IMG/VR virus record: IMGVR_UViG_3300042520_000070
Location: 1 to 29,706 of that record
Reading direction: 5' to 3' (one strand)
DNA: 29,706 bases
From: a virus
Made by a program: the position numbers and the translations under genes. Each line of letters opens with the position of its first letter. Position 1 is the first letter of the stretch. A model generated the notes under the pieces. It was not told the origin of the DNA. It saw only the letters and a list, made by a program, of their open reading frames with translations, and ran no database searches. Shown here piece after piece: positions 21,552 through 28,769 of the stretch.

Positions 21552-21742
21552 ACCACCTCCCGATTTTGCTCTGTGCCACGGCCTTCCAAGTAATCACTCA
21601 GCGCCTTAACAGTCTCATACATTGGCTCAGTCTCACCCGACATCAATCGGTAAACCCTCGCCTCATGGATGCCTGCTTTTTCGGCAACTTTCTTTAGATT
21701 GGCATCTACCAATCTCAACTTTATTTCTTCCAAATTCAACAT
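21548..21742 (-). CDS. Small HTH transcriptional regulator (Cro/CI-like)
   Basis: A 64-residue protein from the ATG at 21742, which has AGGTGG five bases upstream; longer readings would cross the divergent control region. Residues 6-40 (EIKLRLVDANLKKVAEKAGI, then HEARVYRLMSGETEP) form a classic XRE-type helix-turn-helix, with LKKVAEKAGI as the first and HEARVYRLMSG as the second helix. It is first in the minus operon with the methyltransferase, primase and PAPS-reductase genes. It likely binds the 21743-21866 gap to balance the two operons. It is too short to be a full CI with a dimer domain and closer to a Cro-like switch. Confidence 0.78.
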   Translation of the reverse strand: MLNLEEIKLRLVDANLKKVAEKAGIHEARVYRLMSGETEPMYETVKALSDYLEGRGTEQNREVV

Positions 21743-21866
21743 AAAAACCACCTTTTCGTAAAAATATTTGCAAAGTGATGGGAATATTAACACAAACCAT
21801 GCTAAAGTCACACACATGCCAACGAAATAGTTTGTTGGCATCACGCCGCAAGGCCAAAGGAAACAC
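21743..21866. promoter_or_regulatory. Divergent control region between repressor and early operon
   Basis: This 124-base gap between divergent operons must hold both promoters. For the minus operon a weak pair GTGACT/TAATAT with 16-base spacing can be read. AATATT occurs twice, at 21763-21768 and 21783-21788, two helical turns apart, and could be repressor half-sites. ATGCCAAC (21816-21823) and GTTGGCAT (21834-21841) form a dyad that extends to an 11-pair stem (one G-U) with an ATAG loop. Promoter calls are weak; the dyad is clear. Confidence 0.5.
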
Positions 21867-22010
21867 ATGAAACACAGCAAATACTTTCACTACCCAGAAG
21901 TCAAGAACGCCAAGCTCAACGCCCGTGGCGAAGCAGTCATTGACTTTATTCTCGCCATCGCCATCGGTGTTGGCATGGCCGTCCTACTCGTTGCATGGTG
22001 GTCAGCATGA
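21867..22010 (+). CDS. Small single-pass membrane protein (47 aa), first early gene
   Basis: A 47-residue frame with AAAGGA five to six bases before its ATG. The N-terminal half is charged (MKHSKYFHYPEVKNAKLNAR). The second half (VIDFILAIAIGVGMAVLLVAWW) is one strong membrane helix. It is the first gene after the divergent control region, and its stop overlaps the next ATG (ATGA at 22007-22010). Function is unknown. Small early membrane proteins in phages can serve in host takeover or superinfection exclusion, but nothing here proves that. Confidence 0.72.
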   Translation: MKHSKYFHYPEVKNAKLNARGEAVIDFILAIAIGVGMAVLLVAWWSA

Positions 22011-22282
22011 ACCCAACACCCGCCTGCCCCAAAGGGCTTAACGAGTACGAAGTCGAAGTCGAAGGTGTCAATCTGGTTTGTTATTTGGAATACACACCAG
22101 AAGAACTTGGCTCACGCGACAGCAATGGCTTACCTAATGAGCCTGACTACCCCGAAGATATGGAATTGGTCAATGCGTATGTGAAAGGCACAGACATTGA
22201 CATTGGCCACTTGCTCTTGCAAGGCATCGTTGACCACATCACAACCACAGCACTTGAGGACTTTAAAAATGACGATTACTGA
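22007..22282 (+). CDS. Hypothetical acidic protein (91 aa)
   Basis: A 91-residue acidic protein starting at the ATG at 22007 (ATGA overlap with the previous gene). It begins MNPTPACPKGLNEYEVEVEG and ends TTTALEDFKNDDY. The predicted sheet/helix mix (EYEVEVEGVNLVCYLEYTPE) suggests a small globular protein. I do not recognise a family. It overlaps the next gene start by 14 bases and belongs to the early operon. Confidence 0.65.
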   Translation: MNPTPACPKGLNEYEVEVEGVNLVCYLEYTPEELGSRDSNGLPNEPDYPEDMELVNAYVKGTDIDIGHLLLQGIVDHITTTALEDFKNDDY

Positions 22283-22637
22283 TTTGGTGGCGCAACTGCG
22301 CCAGGCTAAACAGGCCGAACTGGACGCCAAGAATGAGCGCCTGCGCATTGAGGGCTTGATCACCGAGCAGTTTGCCAAGCCTGAGAGCAATGAAGGCTCA
22401 CACAATGACGAAGACTTCACCATTACTTGGAAGCTCAACCGCACGGTCAACACCGATCACTTGGCAGCCGACTATGACGATCTGCCTGACAACGCCCAGC
22501 GTGCATTTAGATGGAAGGCCGAAGTCAACTTGGCTTACCTTCGCACTCTCTCCGAAATGGATCCCGCTGCCTACAACAAGGCTGCCGTGTTCATCACTAG
22601 TAAACCCGCAAAACCATCCATTGAACTGAAAGACTAA
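22269..22637 (+). CDS. Conserved phage protein of unknown function (122 aa)
   Basis: A 122-residue protein from the ATG at 22269. The helix ITDLVAQLRQAKQAELDAKN, EGSHNDEDFTITWKLNRTV, QRAFRWKAEVNLAYLRTLSE and AAVFITSKPAKPSIELKD form a pattern I recognise from early regions of many phages, always next to a Sak4-type ATPase and an SSB-like protein. I think it is catalogued as DUF7173 (number from memory). A recombination or replication accessory role is likely from this constant company. Confidence 0.78.
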   Translation: MTITDLVAQLRQAKQAELDAKNERLRIEGLITEQFAKPESNEGSHNDEDFTITWKLNRTVNTDHLAADYDDLPDNAQRAFRWKAEVNLAYLRTLSEMDPAAYNKAAVFITSKPAKPSIELKD

Positions 22638-22638
22638 C

Positions 22639-23385
22639 ATGGCATTCGATCTATCCTCCATCTCCAAAACCAAACGTGTACGCTCACCCAAGATTGTTGT
22701 GGTTGGCCAAGGCAAGATTGGCAAGACAACCTTCGCGGCCATGGCGCCCAACGCCATTGGCATTCTGACCGAAGACGGCGCTGACGCTGTAGACGCAAAC
22801 GCTTTCCCGCTGGCGTCCAGTCTGCCCGAAGTCTATGCTGCCATTGACACGCTGATCAACCAAAACCATGACTTCCAAACGCTGTTCATTGACTCGCTTG
22901 ACTGGCTCGAACCTATGATTCAAGAGTATGTGTGCAAGCAGAACAACTGGAAAAACATCGAGCAGCCAGGCTTTGGCAAAGGCTATGTGGCCGCCGCTGA
23001 AGAATGGCGCAATTTGCTCTCTGGCCTTGAGGTCTTGCGTTCTGCCAAGGGCATGGGCATCATCTTGATTGCGCACGACAAGATCAAGCGCATTGAAGAC
23101 CCGCTGACCGAGGGCTATGACAGCCATGTCCTTAAACTGCACGACAAAGCCGCTGGCTTGGTGCAAGAATGGGCAGATGTCATTGGCTACGCAGGCTACC
23201 GCATCTTTACGAGCAAGACAGACGCAGGGTTCTCTAAGAAGGAAACCAAGGCCACCACCACTGGTGAGCGCATCTTGCATGTCGAACCCCATCCGGCTCA
23301 TTGCGGTGGCAACCGCTTTGGCCTTCAGAATATGCCGCTTGACTGGACGGCATTCCAAGCAGCGCTTACCCAAGCGCAGTCTTGA
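22639..23385 (+). CDS. Sak4-like RecA-fold ATPase (single-strand annealing/recombination)
   Basis: A 248-residue AAA_24/Sak4-type ATPase. Walker A is VVVGQGKIGKTT (G23-T31), Walker B TLFIDSLDW (81-89) and a sensor-like IILIAHDKIK (141-150). Conserved late blocks GYDSHVLKLHDKAAGLVQEW and RFGLQNMPLDW match the phage family. These RecA-core proteins anneal single strands together with an SSB partner, here the DUF669 protein two genes on. It lies one base after the preceding gene. Expected to help recombination-dependent replication. Confidence 0.85.
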   Translation: MAFDLSSISKTKRVRSPKIVVVGQGKIGKTTFAAMAPNAIGILTEDGADAVDANAFPLASSLPEVYAAIDTLINQNHDFQTLFIDSLDWLEPMIQEYVCKQNNWKNIEQPGFGKGYVAAAEEWRNLLSGLEVLRSAKGMGIILIAHDKIKRIEDPLTEGYDSHVLKLHDKAAGLVQEWADVIGYAGYRIFTSKTDAGFSKKETKATTTGERILHVEPHPAHCGGNRFGLQNMPLDWTAFQAALTQAQS

Positions 23386-23418
23386 TCACCCCAGTTCGTA
23401 AAAACCAAAGGAAACACA

Positions 23419-23595
23419 ATGGATCACGAATTAAGTTTGGAAATAGACACAGAAATTGACGAAGGACGCCTAGAAAAAATTGTTCTCGCCTATGCAAAAC
23501 AAGTATCTGGACACGACTTTCAACATGTTTTTTTTGATATTAAAAAAAATATGATCAAAAAAGTTGTAGTTTATTCAAACATCAAACCACTCTAA
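23419..23595 (+). CDS. Small hypothetical protein (58 aa), AT-rich
   Basis: A 58-residue frame with the leader CCAAAGGAAACACA before its ATG, shared with the 47-aa gene at 21867. It reads MDHELSLEIDTEIDEGRLEK, then IVLAYAKQVSGHDFQHVFFD, ending KKVVVYSNIKPL. It is conspicuously AT-rich, with A runs, compared with the genes on either side. It separates the Sak4-like and SSB-like genes. No family is recognised; its own ribosome-binding site and clean fit argue for a real gene, perhaps a recent insertion. Confidence 0.62.
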   Translation: MDHELSLEIDTEIDEGRLEKIVLAYAKQVSGHDFQHVFFDIKKNMIKKVVVYSNIKPL

Positions 23596-23612
23596 AACAC
23601 AGAAAGAAAATC

Positions 23613-24119
23613 ATGGCTCAGTTTAATTTTGACGCATCCCAAGTCGCCCCCCAAGCATCTACAGGCCCACTGCCTGCTGGCACATACCTGGCACACATCA
23701 CCGAGTCCGATGTGCAGCCATTGAAGTCTGGCAATGGTGAGGGTTTGAAGTTGACTTTTGAAATCATGGATGGCCAGTTTAAAGGCCGTAAGGTTTGGGA
23801 GAACCTTAACATTCGCCACAGCAACGAAGACACACAGCGCATTGCACAAAGCCAGTTGTCTGCGCTTTGCCATGCCGTGAATGTGATTAAGTTGATGGAC
23901 ACTGCCGCCCTGCACTTCAAGCCAGTTCGCATCAGCGTGACTGTACGTGAAGCACAAGGCCAGTACAAGGCCAGCAACAACATCAAAGGTTATGAATCTG
24001 CCGGTGGCTTTAGCGCACCAGCTGCTGCACCGACACCAGTAGCCGACACGCCTGCATGGCCAACAGCCGAGCAAGAGGCCGCCAAGTCCAAAGCACCCGC
24101 TTGGGCACGGAAAGGCTAA
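23613..24119 (+). CDS. SSB-like protein, DUF669 family
   Basis: A 168-residue single-strand-binding-type protein. The core LPAGTYLAHITESDVQPLKS, GEGLKLTFEIMDGQFKGRKV and ENLNIRHSNEDTQRIAQSQL, with ALCHAVNV, is the DUF669 family found with Sak4 or ERF recombinases in phages. The last 40 residues are Ala/Pro-rich and end PAWARKG, a flexible tail. It probably coats single-stranded DNA during replication and annealing. The stop is one base before the nuclease ATG. Confidence 0.85.
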   Translation: MAQFNFDASQVAPQASTGPLPAGTYLAHITESDVQPLKSGNGEGLKLTFEIMDGQFKGRKVWENLNIRHSNEDTQRIAQSQLSALCHAVNVIKLMDTAALHFKPVRISVTVREAQGQYKASNNIKGYESAGGFSAPAAAPTPVADTPAWPTAEQEAAKSKAPAWARKG

Positions 24120-24120
24120 C

Positions 24121-25209
24121 ATGGCCTTGCTACCACAATCAGTTACTGATCCTGTGGCCGATGCCATCTTTGCCTACTACAAGGCAAAGTATGGCGCGGA
24201 AGCGCAGCGCCCTTACCTTGGCGCCTCTGCCATTGGTAAGCCCTGCCTGCGCCAGCACTGGTACTCATTCAGATGGGCCAAGCCTGCCGAGTTTTCTGGC
24301 CGCTTGTACCGAGTGTTTCAGTCTGGCCACTTGCAGGAGCCAAGGGTCTACCAAGACTTGGCAAGCATTGGCTGCACTGTCTACCAGATCAACCCAACTA
24401 CCGGCAAGCAGTGGTCATTCAGCGAAAGCACAACTGGCCACCACTTCCAAGGCAATGCTGACGGCATCATTACAGGCTTACCGCAGGCGCCTAAGTCTCC
24501 GCACATACTGGAGATAAAGACAGCATCTGACAAGATGTACAAGGAAATGCAAAAATCTGGCGTAAAGAAGGCCAAGCCCGAACACTACGCGCAGATGCAA
24601 ATATACATGAAGTGGAGCATCGATCAGTTTGGCGAGGACGGTTGCCGCAGAGCCTTGTACCTAGTGGTCAACAAAGACAATGACGACATCTACACTGAGC
24701 GCTTGGAGTTTGACGCTGACGAAGCGCAGAAGCTGATTGACAAGGCCATGGCGGTGATTACCAGCGTTGAGCCACCAATTGGCATTTCGACTGACCCCAC
24801 ATGGTTTGAGTGCAAGTTCTGTGATTACCAGGCTATCTGCCACGGCACAGACGTACCAGCCCCAACTTGCCGGTCATGTATTTACACTACACCTGAAATA
24901 GATGGCCAAGGCCGCTGGTCATGCAACAGCCACGGCATCGATCTGGCCACGGACGAACAGCGCGTTGGTTGCAGCCGCCACCGTTACATTCCTATCCTAC
25001 TAGCCAAGACGGCCACGCCAGTTGACAGCACGCCTGACCATGGCGTTGTCTACCAGATGGCTGATGGTAAGCAGTTTGTCAATGGCGATCCTGAACTGAA
25101 CCCTGACTACATCAGCAGCCAAGAGATTCATGCTTGCAAAGACAAGATCATGCTGACAGACAACCAGGCGCTTGAACTGCGCAAACAACACAACGGAAGG
25201 TTCGTATGA
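24121..25209 (+). CDS. Cas4/RecB-like PD-(D/E)xK nuclease
   Basis: A 362-residue nuclease. The active site shows D114 in GNADGII, the EIK of HILEIKTAS (E131, K133) and the motif QMQIYM (158-163). C42 near the N-terminus and C231, C234, C240 after the active site reproduce the Cas4/AddB iron-sulfur pattern of one Cys before and three after the nuclease core. A second Cys set (C250, C253, C268, C284) follows and may bind zinc. It should resect DNA ends to feed the Sak4/SSB pair. AAAGG lies five bases before the ATG. It ends as ATGA with the next gene. Confidence 0.85.
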   Translation: MALLPQSVTDPVADAIFAYYKAKYGAEAQRPYLGASAIGKPCLRQHWYSFRWAKPAEFSGRLYRVFQSGHLQEPRVYQDLASIGCTVYQINPTTGKQWSFSESTTGHHFQGNADGIITGLPQAPKSPHILEIKTASDKMYKEMQKSGVKKAKPEHYAQMQIYMKWSIDQFGEDGCRRALYLVVNKDNDDIYTERLEFDADEAQKLIDKAMAVITSVEPPIGISTDPTWFECKFCDYQAICHGTDVPAPTCRSCIYTTPEIDGQGRWSCNSHGIDLATDEQRVGCSRHRYIPILLAKTATPVDSTPDHGVVYQMADGKQFVNGDPELNPDYISSQEIHACKDKIMLTDNQALELRKQHNGRFV

Positions 25210-25364
25210 ACACCCCACCGATCCAAGACATTACCCTCAGAGACTATCTGGCCGCCGCAGCCTTGACTGGTTTGTTGGCCAACGGCGACAGAAAGACAGC
25301 TGTGGAAAATGCCTACGCCATTGCCGACAAGATGCTTGAGGAGCGCAGCCGTGAAACTGCGTGA
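25206..25364 (+). CDS. Small conserved early protein (52 aa)
   Basis: A 52-residue frame that overlaps the nuclease stop (ATGA) and runs 14 bases into the helicase start. The sequence MNTPPIQDITLRDYLAAAAL, then TGLLANGDRKTAVENAYAIA and DKMLEERSRETA belongs to a common type of short phage protein (LRDYxAAxAL...AYxIADxML). Function is unknown. The frame also carries the ribosome-binding site (GAGGAG) of the helicase. Confidence 0.72.
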   Translation: MNTPPIQDITLRDYLAAAALTGLLANGDRKTAVENAYAIADKMLEERSRETA

Positions 25365-27066
25365 GTACCAATCCCGCGCAGTGTCTGACTTGTTTGCTTG
25401 GTGGACAAAGCACACCGAGGAGGCCGACATCCCTCTTTTGGTGTTGCCTACCGCCGCTGGCAAGTCGGTGATCTGCGCTGAGATTGTGCGCCAGATGTGG
25501 GATCAGTGGCCAGACTATCACCCGCGCACTGTGGTGCTGGTTCCTTCCAAGGAACTGGCCGAGCAGAATGCGGCCAAGCTCAGAGCCTTACTGCCCCACA
25601 CCATCAGCGTGGGCTTTGTCAGCGCCAGCCTTGGCACAAAGAAGTACAACGCCGATGTGATTGTGGCCACCATTGGCAGCATCCACAAGGCTGCGCACTT
25701 GCTTGGCAACATCAAGGCCGTGGTGATTGACGAGGCTCACCTAGTGAGCCAGAAGGCAGGGGACGCAGGCATGTACCGCACCTTCTTGTCTAAACTTGGA
25801 GAGTTATGCAAATTTCGCATAGTTGGTATGACGGCCACGCCATTCAGGGGCAATCAGGTCTGGCTGACTGACGGTGACGATCCATTGTTTACTGGCATTG
25901 CAAGCCGTGTGTCTATGGGTGAGCTGCTTGAGCAGAAGTTCATTGCGCCACTGGTTCCACCGGCTGAGAAAATTAGCACCCGCATCGATGCCAGCCATGT
26001 TGGCATCTCCAACGGTGACTACAAAGTTGGCGAACTATCCCGTGAGGTTGAGAAATACCTTGCCAAAGTGGCCACAGAAGCCACCAGAATCGCCTCAGAG
26101 CGCAAGAAATGGATCGCCTTCACACCGAGTGTCGATAACGCTGAAAGCCTTGCAGACAAGCTAAACGAACTTGGCATTGTGAGTGCTGTTGTGTGCGGTG
26201 AGACACCAAAGCAAGAGCGCGAATACTTGATTGCTCAGTTTAAGAGCCACCAGATTCACTGCCTGGTCACCGTGCTGGCGCTGTCAGTTGGTTTTGATGT
26301 GCCAGATGTGGACTGCATTGTCTGGTGCAGGCCAACCAAGTCGCCAGTGCTTTATGTGCAGGGCATGGGCCGAGGCACTCGAATTGCAGACGGCAAGACA
26401 GACTGCTTGGTGCTTGACTTTACCGACACTGTTGAGCGCTTGGGGCCGGTGGACACCATCCAAGGCAAAGCCAAGAAGAAGTCAGGCACACAAGAGGCGC
26501 CCTACAGCATCTGCCCAGATTGCGGTGAGCGCAACGCACCGGCAGCCATGGTGTGTGTGCATTGCGGTGGCACGATCAGGGAAGAAGAAGCCAAGCCGAT
26601 GGACGCCAAGGTGTCTTATGCAGCTCTCTTGTCAAGCCAAACCGCCATGGCCGAGCTGGTGTGGCACGACATCACCAAGGTGGGTTACGCCATGCACAGA
26701 AAAGAAGGCAAGCCAGACAGCATGAGGGTTGACTACTACAGCGGCCTACTGCGCGTGGCCAGTGAGTGGGTGTGCTTTAACCACGTTGGCTACCCCAAGC
26801 AAAAGGCACAGGACTGGTGGTTAAAGCGCGACAAGATGGTCATGCCGTCTGGCACTCAGATGGCGCTTGACTACTTGCAAGGACGAAAAATCAGTGAGCC
26901 AGTCAGAATTGCAACCCGCAAAAATGGTAAATATACAGAGGTAAAAGATTATGAATTTGATAGAACTGAACGCAATCAAGAGACATCTGGACAGCCAGGT
27001 CAAACAAGTCAATTTGATACAAGTAAATTGCCAAGGGTGCAACAACTTTGCAGTTGGAATGTGTAA
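25351..27066 (+). CDS. SF2 DEAH-type helicase with zinc finger
   Basis: A 571-residue helicase starting at GTG 25351, seven bases after GAGGAG. Motifs: Walker A LPTAAGKS (32-39), DEAH in VIDEAHL (127-130), TAT in VGMTATPFRG (161-163) and motif VI QGMGRGTRI (337-345). A CxxC...CxxC zinc ribbon (C388, C391, C402, C405) follows the helicase core. The last 35-40 residues (after KDYEF) overlap the start of the next gene and look unlike normal family ends; a lost stop codon is possible. Probably part of replication or recombination with the Cas4-like nuclease. Confidence 0.88.
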   Translation: MKLREYQSRAVSDLFAWWTKHTEEADIPLLVLPTAAGKSVICAEIVRQMWDQWPDYHPRTVVLVPSKELAEQNAAKLRALLPHTISVGFVSASLGTKKYNADVIVATIGSIHKAAHLLGNIKAVVIDEAHLVSQKAGDAGMYRTFLSKLGELCKFRIVGMTATPFRGNQVWLTDGDDPLFTGIASRVSMGELLEQKFIAPLVPPAEKISTRIDASHVGISNGDYKVGELSREVEKYLAKVATEATRIASERKKWIAFTPSVDNAESLADKLNELGIVSAVVCGETPKQEREYLIAQFKSHQIHCLVTVLALSVGFDVPDVDCIVWCRPTKSPVLYVQGMGRGTRIADGKTDCLVLDFTDTVERLGPVDTIQGKAKKKSGTQEAPYSICPDCGERNAPAAMVCVHCGGTIREEEAKPMDAKVSYAALLSSQTAMAELVWHDITKVGYAMHRKEGKPDSMRVDYYSGLLRVASEWVCFNHVGYPKQKAQDWWLKRDKMVMPSGTQMALDYLQGRKISEPVRIATRKNGKYTEVKDYEFDRTERNQETSGQPGQTSQFDTSKLPRVQQLCSWNV

Positions 27067-27151
27067 GCAGTTTGGCGCCAAACCACCGCTAGAGTGGATC
27101 ACCGGCACGGTTGAGTGCGAACATTGGGAATGGGACGCAATCCCTTTTTAG
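26951..27151 (+). CDS. Small Cys-rich phage protein (66 aa)
   Basis: A 66-residue protein from ATG 26951, with GAGGT eight bases upstream, overlapping the helicase end by 116 bases in another frame. MNLIELNAIKRHLDSQVKQV is a helix; then INxCxGCxNF-type VNCQGCNNFAVGMCKQFG and VECEHWEWDAIPF give four or five Cys residues likely to bind zinc. I recognise the pattern as a small phage zinc-binding family found in early operons. Function is unknown. Confidence 0.75.
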   Translation: MNLIELNAIKRHLDSQVKQVNLIQVNCQGCNNFAVGMCKQFGAKPPLEWITGTVECEHWEWDAIPF

Positions 27152-27160
27152 GAGACAAGC

Positions 27161-27403
27161 ATGACTGACTGGACGAAAGAAGAAGACGAAGCGTTCAACG
27201 ATGTTGAAAAAAACAGCAACCTTGGCAAGCAGATACTGCGTGACTTAGGGCAACCGTATCACTTTGATGTGTATGTGTCGCCCTCACAGCGCAACCAAGT
27301 GATTGAGGAATGCGCCCAAATGTGTGAGAAATTTGGGTATGAAAATCATCACGGAATCATTACAGATCACATTGCAAAAGCTATTAGAGGAATGAAAACA
27401 TAA
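27161..27403 (+). CDS. Hypothetical early protein (80 aa)
   Basis: An 80-residue, acidic, helical protein (MTDWTKEEDEAFNDVEKNSN, then HFDVYVSPSQRNQVIEECAQ and HGIITDHIAKAIRGMKT). GGAG lies before the ATG. The tail (VIEECAQMCEKFG...IAKAIRGMK) resembles the ends of small phage proteins of unknown function. Its TAA overlaps the ATG of the glutaredoxin gene by one base. Confidence 0.68.
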   Translation: MTDWTKEEDEAFNDVEKNSNLGKQILRDLGQPYHFDVYVSPSQRNQVIEECAQMCEKFGYENHHGIITDHIAKAIRGMKT

Positions 27404-27627
27404 TGGAAATTTTAATTTACACCAAGAACAAATGCCCTAACTGCGTGACAGCCAAGATGATCTTGAGGGCTGAGAACATTAGGTATGTTGAGATTGACAT
27501 CGAGTCAAACCCTGCATTGCTTAGTGATCTGCCAGAAAGCTCACGCCAGATGCCACAGATTTTTGTCAACAACCAACACGTTGGCGGTCTGGCCGGCTTG
27601 CAGGCAGCACTCAAACAAATTAAATGA
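27403..27627 (+). CDS. Glutaredoxin / NrdH-like redoxin
   Basis: A 74-residue thioredoxin-fold protein. The active site CPNC (residues 11-14, in YTKNKCPNCVTAK) is the dithiol redox pair; the cis-Pro loop is RQMPQIFVNN and the GG glutathione-loop-like motif is VGGLAG. The size suits a mini-glutaredoxin or NrdH, which supplies electrons to ribonucleotide reductase; no reductase gene is in the window, so a host enzyme would be the partner. It overlaps the next gene by ATGA. Confidence 0.88.
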   Translation: MEILIYTKNKCPNCVTAKMILRAENIRYVEIDIESNPALLSDLPESSRQMPQIFVNNQHVGGLAGLQAALKQIK

Positions 27628-27806
27628 CACTTTTAAACGAACGAATGCACAAATTACAACTCTGTAATCAATGCGAAGAAATTAAGCCACCAGAAGGTGG
27701 CATCAAGATTGGCCAGAGATGGCTCTGCCAATTTTGTTGGATCAAACGAACAACTGGTAGATACCTAAGACAAAATGCCACGCCCCAAACCACCCGAACC
27801 CCTTAA
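27624..27806 (+). CDS. Small zinc-finger-like protein (60 aa)
   Basis: A 60-residue protein. CNQC (residues 14-17) and CQFC (residues 35-38) make a CxxC...CxxC zinc-ribbon pattern, followed by a basic tail (WIKRTTGRYLRQNATPQTTR). The ATG overlaps the glutaredoxin stop; a second ATG lies seven codons in. The 3' end overlaps the next gene by 32 bases. Single-stranded nucleic acid or protein binding is likely for such fingers, but the role is unknown. Confidence 0.7.
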   Translation: MTLLNERMHKLQLCNQCEEIKPPEGGIKIGQRWLCQFCWIKRTTGRYLRQNATPQTTRTP

Positions 27807-27966
27807 AGGCCGCCAGATCAGGCTCACGGATCGTCACATGATGATCTTCCAAGAACTTGGCGGCATTGACTGGTTGCGTAAGCACTTGGACAAGAGCGCC
27901 AAGATGCCCGCCAAGTATTACCGCCTCGAATTAGACGCACCATCAAAGAAAGAAATCAATGACTAA
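27775..27966 (+). CDS. Small putative DNA-binding protein (63 aa)
   Basis: A 63-residue basic protein beginning MPRPKPPEPLKGRQIRLTDR and continuing HMMIFQELGGIDWLRKHLDK. The pattern of an N-terminal RPKxPxPL tract followed by RLTDxHxxxFxxLGGxxWLRKxL is common in small phage and plasmid proteins that look like ribbon-helix-helix or HTH binders. It overlaps the gene before it by 32 bases. Regulatory function is possible, not shown. Confidence 0.68.
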   Translation: MPRPKPPEPLKGRQIRLTDRHMMIFQELGGIDWLRKHLDKSAKMPAKYYRLELDAPSKKEIND

Positions 27967-27975
27967 GGAAAACAC

Positions 27976-28605
27976 ATGAGTTATATCGTGGCATCACTGC
28001 CGCCCATGAAATGCTTTGTCAAGCGCGAGTTCTTGTACAACGATCACAAAGGCCATGGCGAACTGGAGCCTGCCATCTGGGTCAGCCTCAAAGCCTTGCG
28101 TGGCCAAGTGTTCCGCATCGAGTCGCTGTTGCCCAACTACGGCGCCCTGTACGACAAGCTGCCGATCCACGCATACGTCTGGCACAAAGACGCTGGCAAT
28201 CTGCCAATTGACACGCTACAGCTGTGGGACTGTATGGGCTACCGCTTCACGATCATTGAAAAGATCGGCCTGCGTAACCTTGGCGTCAAGTTTCTTGGCA
28301 AAGACAAAGAGTGGCACTTCGGGCGCTACTTGTTCACGGTAGACTTCTGCGCCGAGGGCATGGACTTAGACACGGGCTTTACCGAGCAGGCCGAGGAACA
28401 CAAGTCGTTCAATTGGATTGCGCTAGACAACGGCCAGTTTGCCTGCCAGCCAAACAACCGATGCCTGTGGTACGACCAAAGCCTGATACCTAGCGAGACA
28501 AAGTTTCCTGACTTCCAAGCAGCGCAGCGCCTGTGGACAGTAGACGGCACACGCAAGTGGTCAGCCGGCGACGATTGGTTTTACGACATCAAGGAGAGAG
28601 CATGA
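27976..28605 (+). CDS. Conserved phage protein of unknown function (209 aa)
   Basis: A 209-residue protein with AAGGAAAACAC before the ATG. Recognisable blocks are MKCFVKREFLYNDHKGHGEL, WVSLKALRGQVFRIESLLP, GALYDKLPIHAYVWHKDAG and the end QRLWTVDGTRKWSAGDDWFY. I have seen this pattern repeatedly in early or late-early regions of podo- and siphoviruses without an assigned function. It is a single globular domain rich in aromatics and His; no signal peptide or membrane segment is present. It ends in ATGA with the next gene. Confidence 0.75.
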   Translation: MSYIVASLPPMKCFVKREFLYNDHKGHGELEPAIWVSLKALRGQVFRIESLLPNYGALYDKLPIHAYVWHKDAGNLPIDTLQLWDCMGYRFTIIEKIGLRNLGVKFLGKDKEWHFGRYLFTVDFCAEGMDLDTGFTEQAEEHKSFNWIALDNGQFACQPNNRCLWYDQSLIPSETKFPDFQAAQRLWTVDGTRKWSAGDDWFYDIKERA

Positions 28606-28769
28606 CCAACAGACCAGACTTTTCTACATGGAGCCAGGCCAACTTGGCCAAGTTTGCCGAAGAAGCCTACGCCAAGTTGTGTGAGCAAGATGACCGCATT
28701 CAGCACTTACAGTGCGACTTGAAGACGGCCATTGAGGCTTATCGCGCTGTGACTAAGCAAACGCCCTAG
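28602..28769 (+). CDS. Small hypothetical protein (55 aa), end of early operon
   Basis: A 55-residue helical protein from ATG 28602 (ATGA overlap). It reads MTNRPDFSTWSQANLAKFAE, then EAYAKLCEQDDRIQHLQCDL, ending AYRAVTKQTP. The C-terminal half could form a coiled coil. Its last 17 bases overlap the 3' end of the convergent endolysin gene, so the two transcripts meet here with no terminator between them. No family recognised. Confidence 0.65.
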   Translation: MTNRPDFSTWSQANLAKFAEEAYAKLCEQDDRIQHLQCDLKTAIEAYRAVTKQTP

